NCBI RefSeq assembly: GCF_000723885.1
Contig: NZ_CCDG010000069.1
Location: 1-43,682, forward strand
Length of the DNA stretch: 43,682 bases
Direction of reading: 5' to 3'
Origin: Paenibacillus camerounensis
Lineage (GTDB): Bacteria; Bacillota; Bacilli; Paenibacillales; Paenibacillaceae
Part shown: in pieces, positions 10,001 to 18,590 of the stretch
Layout of the letters: the number at the start of each line of letters is the position of its first letter
How positions within the stretch are numbered: position 1 is the stretch's first letter
Position numbers and translations under genes: made by a program
Notes under the pieces: generated by a model
The model's input: only the letters and a program-made list of their open reading frames with translations
Told to the model about the DNA's origin: nothing
Databases searched by the model: none

Positions 10001-10700
10001 TCAGGCAGTTGAGGGACAAAGTGAATACGAGCTTAAAGTGGCAGGAACGAATCCGGCTGTAGATTACGAATTCATTGTCAAGGCTGTAAACAAGCGTGAC
10101 AATTCCGCAGAAGCTGCTGTCTTCACCGGCGGTGAGCGTCCTGCAGCTCCAACCCTGCCGGTTGTGGATGATGCCCGCAACACGTTTGGCTGGACTCCGG
10201 TACCGGGTTATACCCGCGCTGCTGATTATGAATACAGTGTGGACGGCGGAGAGACCTGGCAGCAAGCCGCTGCGAACCCTCAGCCTATCGGGGACGGAGA
10301 ATATGCCGCAGGCAAGGTTCAGGTCCGCATCAAGGGTGATGAGACAGCCGGAACACCGGCAGGTTCAGCACTGCTCTCGGATAAACCGTTTACGCTTAAT
10401 GATCATAGCGATACGTACGCGTTACAGGGAACAATCAAACGGGATAATCAGCTCAAGGTTGAGGTTTCAGTGGAGAAGCTGGCAGAATACACAGGCAGTG
10501 CCTATGTGGTGTTTGAGCTCCTGGATGGCGATACTCCGCTGCTGATCAGCGCGGTTCCGCTGAAAAGTGATACTCTCACCATGTCCCAGTATTACAACGT
10601 AAAAGGTGCGGACTACCGGGTCAAGGTATTCGTATTTGATGAATTTAACAGCGATCTTGAGGTGCCTGAGCAGCTTGCCAAGCCGGCTGAGCTTCAGTGA
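7059..10700 (+). CDS. Secreted multidomain metallophosphoesterase with PA14 domain
   Basis: About 1213 residues. Order: Sec signal peptide (1 to about 33), low-complexity linker, beta-sandwich module A (86-251), PA14 domain (259-390), purple-acid-phosphatase N-terminal Fn3-like domain (513-627), calcineurin-type phosphoesterase (about 633-835), Fn3 (929-1025), module B (1026-1113) and module C (1115-1213). Metal-site motifs seen are MTDSQG, GDQVD, GNHEG, AFHKAIYS and GHDHVF. The Tyr that gives purple acid phosphatases their colour (GDxxY) is Asp here, so it may be a non-purple relative. Modules A, B and C recur in the GH92 protein two genes on. GTG 7059 with GGGGGGA six bases upstream gives a clean signal peptide; ATG 7044 would add five residues. 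There is no anchor domain, so it is released or held through a partner. Confidence 0.92.
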   Translation: MKKRFMLGSRALTAAMLTASLLTAGYVPLLPASAEPADTGNAAAEEAISAGAAGNTGTSGGTGDGAAVQVLGDTGLLSAAAVGGTLIAKDSTWSYLDDGSDQTTVWRNVYDDSLWKQGQAPLGYASSGKGLDLKTRISYGPDAGQKYATTYYRKEFQIEDPSAITRLAATLVRDDGAVVYLNGQEVYRTNMPQGTILYNTYASTAVGDERLDNNFTIDPALLLQGANVIAAEVHQDRGASSDTYFSLELNASAGAAASKDHGLLGQYYTNNDNFEFVDYKSTRIDSQINFSNLDPVLQTWAGRADDANIRWTGRLAVPASGDYTFYMIGDNGFRMWIDDKLVVDHWKNDWDVEQTSSPVTLQAGAMYSFKVEYFEDFGGSNLYLRWSGPGIEKQIVPATAFYLPDGYNGPVFGTVDSGGLSIALQLTGNLQTVPAELAEHLTIKAGDKAIPVRQAVQGSSADQLMLTLGTIIMPGQIVNVEYDGQGGLKLDGDTAAGSFIFSPDNHSEAVDYSPVAIAMSFLNEAKTNRSFAWYTSYERPDSAPAGIMDSIVEVVPADQGFDSPAKQRFTGDPADTKALNLKITGSTTGAFISHKAVASGLAPGTAYKYRVGSEGNWSAEGSFVTEGEKEDNYSFLYMTDSQGANTHDYEVWADTLKNGLKDYPDAKFLVMTGDQVDAGSLESQWLDYFGKPQNMLMKLPLMAAVGNHEGPYNDNYYYHFNYPNDSIDDPLPPGSVYSFDYGEAHIMVMNTMDMGWDERQRNSFNQQIEWLKREVAETDKKWKVVAFHKAIYSLGGHAAETEIKELRETLYPVFDELGIDVVLQGHDHVFVRSNQMYGNKVVDNISKDENGNPLNPDGTLYMINNSSGTKFYDVNKNVDPYFAAVYEQPKMPIYSGIRMTEDSFTINSYKSGDAAPFDTYTIVRKDSKPKPVEKLSAARAEEKATLLTWERPQEQSADDAVRGFRIYEKNGKLGMNWNVYVQAVEGQSEYELKVAGTNPAVDYEFIVKAVNKRDNSAEAAVFTGGERPAAPTLPVVDDARNTFGWTPVPGYTRAADYEYSVDGGETWQQAAANPQPIGDGEYAAGKVQVRIKGDETAGTPAGSALLSDKPFTLNDHSDTYALQGTIKRDNQLKVEVSVEKLAEYTGSAYVVFELLDGDTPLLISAVPLKSDTLTMSQYYNVKGADYRVKVFVFDEFNSDLEVPEQLAKPAELQ

Positions 10701-10723
10701 CCAGGAAAGAGAGGAATCCGAAG

Positions 10724-12379
10724 GTGAAAAAAGTTGTAGCGGCTGTAATGGCCTTTATGCTCCTGTGTATCCCTGCTGCAGTTTTTGCAGCCTCATCGTT
10801 CACGCTGCAGCTTAGCGTGAACGAAGCCTTACGGGGCGGCAGCATTACGCTGTCAGGCACAACGCTTGGCCAAGCAGACCAGGTTGTTGTCAAAGTGGTC
10901 AGTCCGGCCCAGACCGTATTCTATATTGATGTTCTTACAGCGGATGGAGGAGCTTATACGAAGCGGCTGGCAATTCCGGACAGTCAGGTGCTGGCTCCCT
11001 CCGGCAGCTATACCGTAATTGCCGGCAGCGGCGGAACGACGCTTACGCAGACCTTCACTATTCCGGGCGGAGATCCGGGTACGGGAACGCCAACACCAAC
11101 ACCAACACCAACCCCGGCACCGACAGCTACGCCTGGCCCTGCCTTGCCGGGCGGAACAGGCGGCGTACCGGCCTCACCGGCCGCAGCCGTTATTCCTGCC
11201 GGTGCCGGCGAAGCCAATGGTGCCACCGTCAAGCCGGAGGCGGCTGAAGGCGGACGTTATCAGGTAGGTGCAGATACATTAACGCAGGCCATGCAGCAGG
11301 CTGCGGGCAGCATTACAGTTGAGCTTCCGGCAACAGCAGGCGAGACGTCTGTGACGCTTGAGCTCCCGGCGAAATCAGTGGAGCAGATGAACACAGGCAG
11401 CACCGCTCTTGTATTGACAGACGGGGTAAGAACCATCTCTTTCCCGGCAGATTCAATTAAGCTGTCGGGAGATGATCAGACCCGTCTGCGGATTACGCTG
11501 GGAGCCGTATGGAATGCGGATGCGCAAGCATTAGTTACCCGTGCTACCGGGAGTGATGCCGCATATGCCCCGACTGGAGTTCTGCTCTCGCTTACTATTC
11601 AATCGGTTAACGGCAGTAATACTTCCGGCATTCATCAGCTGGGGCAACAGGCCCAGGTCAGTCTGAAGCTGACACCTGCCCAGCAGGCAGCCATGAATAC
11701 AGAGCTTGCCGGCATCTATTATCTGAACGGCAACAGTGCTGAATATATGCCTGGAACCATTACAGGCGGAACAGTAACCTTCAAGACCGGACATTTCTCC
11801 ACGTATGCACTGCTGGTCTACGACAAGAGCTTTTCGGATCTGTCAGGACACTGGGCTGAACCGGCAGTGAAGCTGCTTGCCGCGAAGCAGCTGGTGAACG
11901 GTGTGGATGCACAGCATTACGAGCCGGGACGCGGCATTACCCGCGCGGAATTCGTTGCATTGCTGATGCGTGCCGTAGAACGTACGGGCAGTGTGCCTTC
12001 AACGGTTGCTCAGGCACCGTTCAGTGACGTGCCGTCAAGCAGTTACTACGCGCAGCAGGCGGCTGAAGCGGCGGCAATGGGTATTATGAACGGCTATGAC
12101 GGGGCATTCCGTCCGGGCGACCGTATTACCCGCGAAGAAGCGGCGGTAGCGCTGGTCCATGCAGCCAAGCATTTCAGCCTGCCGGCCGGCAGCCAGTCCA
12201 ATCCGGCTTATGCTGATGCACAGCAGATTTCTTCCTGGGCTGCAGCCAGTGTGGCTGAGGCAGGAGCGAACGGGCTGATGCAGGGAGACGGCACAAGGTT
12301 CCAGCCGAGGAAGCAGGTAACCCGTGCTGAAGTGGCTGCTATGGTCAGCCGTCTGGTTCAAGCCGGCTCTTCTTTATAA
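10724..12379 (+). CDS. SLH-domain surface protein
   Basis: About 551 residues: signal peptide (1 to about 24, cut near VFAAS), a beta-sandwich domain of about 95 residues, a Thr-Pro linker (TPTPTPTPTPAPTATPGP, encoded by an ACACCA-type simple repeat near 11088-11120), a Gly/Ala/Pro spacer, a second beta domain ending FKTGHFSTYALLV, then three SLH domains at the C-terminus (starting FSDLSGHWAE, FSDVPSSSYY and YADAQQISSW). Each SLH ends in the usual ITRAEF-like helix. SLH triplets bind pyruvylated secondary wall polymer, so the protein should coat the cell wall. I take GTG 10724, nine bases after GAGG; an upstream in-frame GTG at 10697 overlaps the previous stop. It lies between two secreted enzymes that lack anchors, so it may tether them; that is inference. 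Confidence 0.92.
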   Translation: MKKVVAAVMAFMLLCIPAAVFAASSFTLQLSVNEALRGGSITLSGTTLGQADQVVVKVVSPAQTVFYIDVLTADGGAYTKRLAIPDSQVLAPSGSYTVIAGSGGTTLTQTFTIPGGDPGTGTPTPTPTPTPAPTATPGPALPGGTGGVPASPAAAVIPAGAGEANGATVKPEAAEGGRYQVGADTLTQAMQQAAGSITVELPATAGETSVTLELPAKSVEQMNTGSTALVLTDGVRTISFPADSIKLSGDDQTRLRITLGAVWNADAQALVTRATGSDAAYAPTGVLLSLTIQSVNGSNTSGIHQLGQQAQVSLKLTPAQQAAMNTELAGIYYLNGNSAEYMPGTITGGTVTFKTGHFSTYALLVYDKSFSDLSGHWAEPAVKLLAAKQLVNGVDAQHYEPGRGITRAEFVALLMRAVERTGSVPSTVAQAPFSDVPSSSYYAQQAAEAAAMGIMNGYDGAFRPGDRITREEAAVALVHAAKHFSLPAGSQSNPAYADAQQISSWAAASVAEAGANGLMQGDGTRFQPRKQVTRAEVAAMVSRLVQAGSSL

Positions 12380-12404
12380 GATGAAAGCGAGGGAAATGAA
12401 GCTC

Positions 12405-15400
12405 ATGCGTAAACAACTGTTCGCCATTCTGATGTCGGTCCTGATGCTGCTCGGGCTGCTGGATTCCGTGACTGCTATTACAGTCACGGCGTCCGCCGCT
12501 GACGCCGGAATTGAGGTGTATCCGACAAGGAATGTTGCACTGAATGCAAAGGTGGCCGCTTCAGGACAAGCTAATATTAATGAACGGGCGGAATTTGCGG
12601 TAGACGGCAAACTGGATACGAAGTGGTGCGACAATACAGCCGCCAAGATCAAGTGGATGACGCTTGATCTCGGCAAGCAGTATACAATTAATGAATGGAA
12701 GGTATATAACGCAGCCATTAATGAAGGCTCGAACAGCCCGTTCTGGAACACACAGAATTTCCGGCTGCAGAAAAGTGATGACGGTGTGACCTGGACTGAT
12801 GTTGATGTCGTACAGGGCAACGTACAGACGGTTGTTGACCGTTATCTGCCTGAGCCGGTAACCGCACAATATCTCCGTTTCTACGTCAGTAAAGGCGCAG
12901 CCGGGGATAATACGGTCCGCCTGTATGAGCTGGAGATCTATGGAGTGGATACCGGCAAATACCCTGCATATCCGGCGGTGAATCTGGATCCGGCTGATTA
13001 TGTCGATCCGTTTATTAACACCCTGGGTGACAACGGCCAGACGAATCCCGGTCCGTCGATGCCGTTCGGCCTGGTCTCTGTGGGACCGGACAGCGATGGC
13101 GGGGCATTCAGCGGATATTATTATCAGGACAAATACCTCAAGGGCTTCTCTCAGGTGCGGTTCAGCGGCGCAGGCTGCAGCGGTGCGGGCGGTAACATTC
13201 TGATGATGCCGCAGACCGGCTCTTTTACAAAGAACGTAAATGAATATAAGCAGAAGTACGATAAGAGCAGCGAGCAGGCCTCCGCAGGCTACTACGGAGT
13301 CACGCTGGCCTCGGGAGTGGGAGTGGAGCTGACAGCTTCCGATAATGTAGGGTTCCACCGCTATACCTTCCCGGCTGCTGCCAACACGGGCTCAGTACTG
13401 GTTGATCTTTCCAATTCGTACGCAGGCATGCTGGATGCGAATCTTAAGGTTGAGAGCAACAATGAGATTACAGGCATGGTCCAATCCAAAAATGTTTGCG
13501 GTAACGGATACTATAAGCTCTACTATTCCATCCAGTTTGACCATGATTTTGACTCTTACACCTCCTGGGAGGGCAACACCACCGGATCAGCTGCTGTCCG
13601 CAGCGGCGCCAACAGCGGTGTATCGGTCAACTTCAATACAGCTTCCGATAAAGTGATCCAGGCCAAGGTTGGCCTGTCGGCGGTAAGTGTGGAGCAGGCC
13701 AGAGCCGAAGCGAAGCAGGATATTGCAGACTGGGATTTCGATGCCCAGCAGGCCAAGATCCGCGCCGCCTGGAGCGATATTCTGGGCAAGGTGGAAATTA
13801 AGGACGCAGATGAAGAGAACAAGAAAGTCTTTTATACCCAGATGTACCATACGTACCTGCATCCGAAGAATGTGACCAGCTCTGCCGGTACGTTCAAGGC
13901 CGGCAGAGCCGAGAGCACGGTACGTCAGGCATCCGAGCTTGGGGATGATTTTGAATACTATAACGGCTGGGCGACCTGGGATGATTTCCGCAAATATGCC
14001 CTATTCTCCGTGCTGGAGCCGAAAAAGTACAACAATATGGTGAAGTCGCTGGTTGATCTGTACTCAACAAGAGGAACCTACACCCAGTGGGGAGACGGCT
14101 ACTGGCCGAGCCCGACAGTCCGTAACGAGTTCAACGGAGCTGTTATTCTGGATGCCTATGCCAAAGGCTTCGCTGACTATGATGCGTATACGGCGCTTAA
14201 GGGAATGGCTGTGGATGCTGATAACTTCTCAATCTCTGACGGCGAAATTTCCGGCAAGCTGGAGAAGGCGAAGAGCGCCTACTTCCCGATGAAGCTGGCA
14301 GCGCTGCTTGGGGATAAGAGCACTTATGATAAATATAAGAAGCTTGCACTGTCTTACCAGAAGCTGTGGAATGCGAACCAGGTTGATGAGAACGGCGTAA
14401 AGACCGGATTCTTCACCCCGAATGGTACCACGGTAGCCAAAAATGATGTTACTGCTGTGGATAAGTACGCTTATCAGGGCAATCTCTGGACATACCGCTG
14501 GTCTGCAACACAGGACATGAATGGTCTGGCTAAGCTGATGGGCGGCAAGACGGAAATGGCCAAGCAGCTGCAGGACTTTTTTGCCAGAAATGAATACATG
14601 GCGATTAATGAGCCGGATATTGATGTGCCATATCTGTTCAACTATCTTGGTTATCCATATCTGACCCAGTATTACGCCAGAGAATATACAACTGAGGTTG
14701 TTACCCAGAAGTACCACAACCACGGTTTATATGCCTATCCGATTCAATCGCGTGTCTATCGCGCTGATCCCGAGGGTTATCTGCCTTCGATGGATGATGA
14801 TGCAGGCGGGATGTCCTCCTGGTTTGTGTACAGTGCGATGGGATTGTTCCCTGGCAACCCGGGCGATGCCAATTTCCTGATCGGCTCGCCGATTTTCTCG
14901 GAGCTGACGCTGCATCTGGACGGGGGCAAGACGTTCACCATCAAGGCTGACAATGTCTCTCCGGAGAACCGTTTTATTCAGTCAGCAGAGCTGAACGGCC
15001 AAACGTTCGACCAGGCCTGGATCAGCTATGCCGATGTGATGAACGGCGGTACGCTGGAATTCAATATGGCCGGCGAGCCGAATTACGCCTGGGGCGCTTC
15101 AGCCGCAGCTGCCCCGCCTACAGTGGATTATGATGCGGACATTGAGAATACACTCGCGCGTACCGCACTGATCAGTGCAGGCTCAGAATGGAAATATTAT
15201 GACAAAGGCAAAGCGCCTGGCAGCGGCTGGACAGGAGCTGATTTTAATGACAGCGGCTGGTCTTCCGGACAGGCTCCTCTCGGATATGATAACAAGGGCT
15301 ATGCCAAGACGGTTACGGGTTACGGTCCTGATGCAGGCAAAAAATATACAACAACGTATTTCCGCACCACCTTCGAAGCGGCGGATCTTAAGGATATCCT

Positions 15401-17744
15401 GGAGCTGGATGCCGGCCTGATCCGCGATGACGGCGCTGTGGTATACCTGAACGGCCATGAGATTATCCGGACGAACATGCCGGATGGGGCTGTGGCCTAT
15501 GAGACCAATGCCAATGCTACAGTAGGCGATGAGCGGGACTGGAACCGTTACGAGATTGATCCGGCTTATCTGAAGGAAGGAATCAATGTGCTTGCTGCAG
15601 AGGTGCATCAGGTGAACTTCACCAGCTCGGACATTGCCTTTGACTTCAGCCTGGAGACGATCCGCGAGATGGTGAAGCCGAAAGCACCGACGGCTCCGGC
15701 GGTTGATGATAAGGCTAATACTTTTGGCTGGACTCCGGTACCGGGCTTTGACAACCCGTCTGATTACGAGATCAGCACCGATAACGGCGCAAGCTGGAAG
15801 ACAGCTGATGCTAATCCGCAGGTTGTAGGCCCGCAGGCTTTTGCTGCAGGTGCGGTACAGGTGCGTATCAAGGCAAGTGAAGCACGGAATGTTACTGCAG
15901 GCGAAGCACTGCTGTCGGATGCTCCGTATACCTCTGATATTCTGTGGGATGTATACGATCTGAAGGCAGATGTGAAGCGTACCGGCAATATGACTGTAGA
16001 TGTTTCAGGCACATTGAAGGGAAGCTATTCCGACTCGGCTGTCGCTGTAATCCAGCTGATGGACGGGAACCGGCAGGCACTGCTCTCAAGTGCAATTCCG
16101 GTACAGGCCGGCGGCTTTGAGCTGACGCAGGGCTTCGGCGTTAATGCCGGCAATTATCAGGTCAATGTCTACCTGGTCGACAATTACAACGGGAATATCT
16201 ACGATTCCCTGTGGCTGGCTGAACCGGTCGAATCCCAGCCGGAGCCTGTCCCGCAGAATCCGGGTCAACCGGGTAATCCGGGCGGACCTGGCGGCGAACA
16301 GCCTGGCGGTGAAGAACCGCTTCCCGAGCCGCTTCCGGTACCGGTCAAGAACCCGGTTGTACCTGACCCGGCGGAAGAACCGGAACCTCCGGTGGTCGAT
16401 AACCGCATCGTTGAGTTTGAGAGCCGCACTGCCTGGTCTGATGCGGTGAACACCTTTAATAACGGCAAGCTCAAGACAGAAACCGGCAATAACGGAACGG
16501 TTGTAGGCAATACCTTTACCGGTGCCTGGCTGTCCTTTGCGGATATCGACTTCGGAAATGAGGGTGCCAACAAGATAACGGTTGAATACAATGCCAACTC
16601 CGACCGGACTCCGGCGGATTCCGAGCTGGAGCTGCGGCTCGGGGCGGCAGACGGTGAGCTTCTTGGTACCGTAGCCCTGAAGAATACGGGAGCTGGCTGG
16701 GCGCAGTATGCAACAGCAGAGGGCGTATTGAACCGGACACTGACCGGCAAACAGACCTTGTTCGCTGTGCTGAAGGGAACTACAGACAGCGCGCGTCCAT
16801 ATGTGGCCAATCTGGACCGGTTCATCTGGAGCTATCAGGCGATCCGGACCGATTATGCCAAGCTGGAGCTGGAGAATTATGATGCCTGGTCGACGGACAA
16901 CAATCCCGCTAACGGCGGGCCGCTGAAGACCGAAGGCGGAAAAAGCGGCAAGCAGGTTGCGAATACGTTCAGCGGCGCATGGCTGGCTTACAAGTCAATG
17001 AACTTCGGCAGCGCAGGTGTAAACCAGTGGTCAGTGGAATATTCGGGCAATTCGACGAATACCGCTGCAGACTCTTCCGTCGAGCTCCGGCTTGGCGGGG
17101 TTAATGGCGAACTGGTAGGCACACTGGCAACCCCGCCGACCGCAGGCTCGTGGGGAACGTATAAAACAGTGTCAGGAGATCTGAGCAAGACGCTGGCCGG
17201 AATGCAGGATCTTTATCTGGTATTCAAAGGCTCTAACGACTCAACCTTTAAGTACATCGGCAATTTCGACAATGCCTCCTTCTCACTGGTGGCGGCTGAA
17301 CCGGATGTGACTGTAGAATTTGAGGACCGGACGGCCTGGTCGGATGCGAAGAATACCTTCAATAACAATCCGCTCAAAACAGAGAACAATAACGGCGGAA
17401 AGACAGTCGGCAACACGTTTACAGGTGCCTGGCTGACCTTTGAAAATGTCGATTTTGGCGCCCAGGGCAAAAACTACGTGTCCTTTGTGTACGATGCGCC
17501 CACCAACCGTGTACCGGCAGACGTGACGGCTGAAATCCGCCTCGGCGGTAAAGACGGCACAGTCATTGCTACAGTGAATCTCCCTAACACAGGCGGAGCC
17601 TGGGGCAGCTACAAAACAGCAGGTGCAGCATTGAGTCAAAGGCTGACCGGCAAGCAGAACCTCTACGTATCGTTTAAGGGTTCAACTACATCCAGCCTGC
17701 TGTATGTAGGCAATCTGGATAAGATGTCTTTTGCGAAAAAATAA
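12405..17744 (+). CDS. Secreted GH92 alpha-mannosidase with CBM-like repeats
   Basis: About 1779 residues. Order: signal peptide (1 to about 31), F5/8 type C (CBM32-like) domain (34-184), GH92 catalytic region (194-902), module A (919-1087), module B (1092-1177), module C (1181-1276), a Pro/Gly/Glu linker, then three CBM6/35-like repeats (from 1334, 1485 and 1634 to the end). GH92 marks include DPFINTLGDNGQTNPGPSMP, GYYYQDKYLKGFS, the NEPDIDVPYLF acid-catalyst region and LPSMDDDAGGMSSW, the catalytic aspartate region. GH92 enzymes are calcium-dependent inverting exo-alpha-mannosidases acting on N-glycans and yeast mannan. ATG 12405 is chosen because GAGGGA lies ten bases upstream and it begins the signal peptide; in-frame ATGs at 12381 and 12396 are alternatives. 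Last gene of the operon, terminator 14 bases on. Confidence 0.93.
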   Translation: MRKQLFAILMSVLMLLGLLDSVTAITVTASAADAGIEVYPTRNVALNAKVAASGQANINERAEFAVDGKLDTKWCDNTAAKIKWMTLDLGKQYTINEWKVYNAAINEGSNSPFWNTQNFRLQKSDDGVTWTDVDVVQGNVQTVVDRYLPEPVTAQYLRFYVSKGAAGDNTVRLYELEIYGVDTGKYPAYPAVNLDPADYVDPFINTLGDNGQTNPGPSMPFGLVSVGPDSDGGAFSGYYYQDKYLKGFSQVRFSGAGCSGAGGNILMMPQTGSFTKNVNEYKQKYDKSSEQASAGYYGVTLASGVGVELTASDNVGFHRYTFPAAANTGSVLVDLSNSYAGMLDANLKVESNNEITGMVQSKNVCGNGYYKLYYSIQFDHDFDSYTSWEGNTTGSAAVRSGANSGVSVNFNTASDKVIQAKVGLSAVSVEQARAEAKQDIADWDFDAQQAKIRAAWSDILGKVEIKDADEENKKVFYTQMYHTYLHPKNVTSSAGTFKAGRAESTVRQASELGDDFEYYNGWATWDDFRKYALFSVLEPKKYNNMVKSLVDLYSTRGTYTQWGDGYWPSPTVRNEFNGAVILDAYAKGFADYDAYTALKGMAVDADNFSISDGEISGKLEKAKSAYFPMKLAALLGDKSTYDKYKKLALSYQKLWNANQVDENGVKTGFFTPNGTTVAKNDVTAVDKYAYQGNLWTYRWSATQDMNGLAKLMGGKTEMAKQLQDFFARNEYMAINEPDIDVPYLFNYLGYPYLTQYYAREYTTEVVTQKYHNHGLYAYPIQSRVYRADPEGYLPSMDDDAGGMSSWFVYSAMGLFPGNPGDANFLIGSPIFSELTLHLDGGKTFTIKADNVSPENRFIQSAELNGQTFDQAWISYADVMNGGTLEFNMAGEPNYAWGASAAAAPPTVDYDADIENTLARTALISAGSEWKYYDKGKAPGSGWTGADFNDSGWSSGQAPLGYDNKGYAKTVTGYGPDAGKKYTTTYFRTTFEAADLKDILELDAGLIRDDGAVVYLNGHEIIRTNMPDGAVAYETNANATVGDERDWNRYEIDPAYLKEGINVLAAEVHQVNFTSSDIAFDFSLETIREMVKPKAPTAPAVDDKANTFGWTPVPGFDNPSDYEISTDNGASWKTADANPQVVGPQAFAAGAVQVRIKASEARNVTAGEALLSDAPYTSDILWDVYDLKADVKRTGNMTVDVSGTLKGSYSDSAVAVIQLMDGNRQALLSSAIPVQAGGFELTQGFGVNAGNYQVNVYLVDNYNGNIYDSLWLAEPVESQPEPVPQNPGQPGNPGGPGGEQPGGEEPLPEPLPVPVKNPVVPDPAEEPEPPVVDNRIVEFESRTAWSDAVNTFNNGKLKTETGNNGTVVGNTFTGAWLSFADIDFGNEGANKITVEYNANSDRTPADSELELRLGAADGELLGTVALKNTGAGWAQYATAEGVLNRTLTGKQTLFAVLKGTTDSARPYVANLDRFIWSYQAIRTDYAKLELENYDAWSTDNNPANGGPLKTEGGKSGKQVANTFSGAWLAYKSMNFGSAGVNQWSVEYSGNSTNTAADSSVELRLGGVNGELVGTLATPPTAGSWGTYKTVSGDLSKTLAGMQDLYLVFKGSNDSTFKYIGNFDNASFSLVAAEPDVTVEFEDRTAWSDAKNTFNNNPLKTENNNGGKTVGNTFTGAWLTFENVDFGAQGKNYVSFVYDAPTNRVPADVTAEIRLGGKDGTVIATVNLPNTGGAWGSYKTAGAALSQRLTGKQNLYVSFKGSTTSSLLYVGNLDKMSFAKK

Positions 17745-17757
17745 TATTAAAGCCGTT

Positions 17758-17794
17758 AAGGACCCATGGGATTATACTCTCCCGTGGGTCTTTG
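17758..17794 (+). terminator. Terminator of the secreted-enzyme operon
   Basis: GACCCATGGG pairs with CCCGTGGGTC (one G-U) around ten bases and is followed by TTT. It lies just after the GH92 stop codon. Confidence 0.75.
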
Positions 17795-17875
17795 CCGTCC
17801 GCTCAGGCTCTAATGTTCTATTTATGATAAACTGGAAGGTAAAGGCGTTGCTAAAGGGAAACAGGAGGATGAGGA

Positions 17876-18577
17876 ATGAGTTTTGTTGCTGTAAAGAATG
17901 AATACAAGCGCTACAAGATGGGCGAGACGATGATTATTGCCAACGATGGAATCGATTTTGAGATTAATAAAGGTGAATTTGCGGTCATTGTCGGTCCCAG
18001 CGGTGCGGGCAAATCGACTGTGCTCAATATTCTGGGCGGCATGGATTCGGCTGATGAAGGCCAGGTTATTGTGGATGGTACCGATATTGCCAAATTTAAC
18101 AGTAAGCAGCTGACCGGCTACCGGCGTAATGACGTGGGCTTTGTGTTCCAGTTCTACAACCTCGTTCCCAATCTGACCACACTGGAAAATGTCGAGCTGG
18201 CCTCGCAGATCTCCCCGCGTGCGCTGGATGCACGCAAAGTGCTTGAGGATGTAGGCTTAGGGGAGCGGCTGAACAATTTCCCGGCCCAGCTGTCCGGCGG
18301 GGAACAGCAGCGTGTTGCGATTGCCCGGGCGCTTGCGAAGCAGCCGAAGCTGCTGCTCTGCGACGAGCCGACTGGAGCACTGGATTACAACACCGGCAAG
18401 CAGGTGCTGAAGCTTTTGCAGGATACCTGCCGGAACACCGGAACAACCGTCATCGTCATTACGCATAATCTGGCGATTGCGCCGATGGCTGACCGGGTGA
18501 TTGAAATCAATAACGCCAAGGTACGGAAGATGGTTGTTAATCCTGCGCCGGTATCCGTCGACGATATCGAATGGTAA
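17876..18577 (+). CDS. MacB/LolD-type ABC transporter ATPase
   Basis: This 233-residue ATPase has Walker A VGPSGAGKST, a Q-loop in FVFQFYNLVP, signature LSGGEQQR, Walker B LLLCDEPTGALD and the H-loop VITHN. The FQFYNL and DEPTGALD forms are typical of the MacB/LolD/FtsE branch, whose ATPases work with FtsX-fold permeases. Exactly such a permease follows 13 bases later. ATG 17876 has AGGAGGATGAGGA in front. The pair probably forms a type VII (mechanotransmission) ABC system that moves or senses an extracellular peptide, antibiotic or lipid; no two-component system lies beside it, so a bacitracin-type sensing role has no local support. Confidence 0.92.
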   Translation: MSFVAVKNEYKRYKMGETMIIANDGIDFEINKGEFAVIVGPSGAGKSTVLNILGGMDSADEGQVIVDGTDIAKFNSKQLTGYRRNDVGFVFQFYNLVPNLTTLENVELASQISPRALDARKVLEDVGLGERLNNFPAQLSGGEQQRVAIARALAKQPKLLLCDEPTGALDYNTGKQVLKLLQDTCRNTGTTVIVITHNLAIAPMADRVIEINNAKVRKMVVNPAPVSVDDIEW

Positions 18578-18590
18578 GGAGCAGACAACG

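Noticed and set aside
9096..10265. Long open frame of 389 codons on the minus strand
   Set aside because: It lies fully opposite the phosphoesterase gene, has no ribosome binding site or recognised domain, and arises from the codon use of the real gene. The same holds for other long opposite-strand frames in the large secreted-protein genes.
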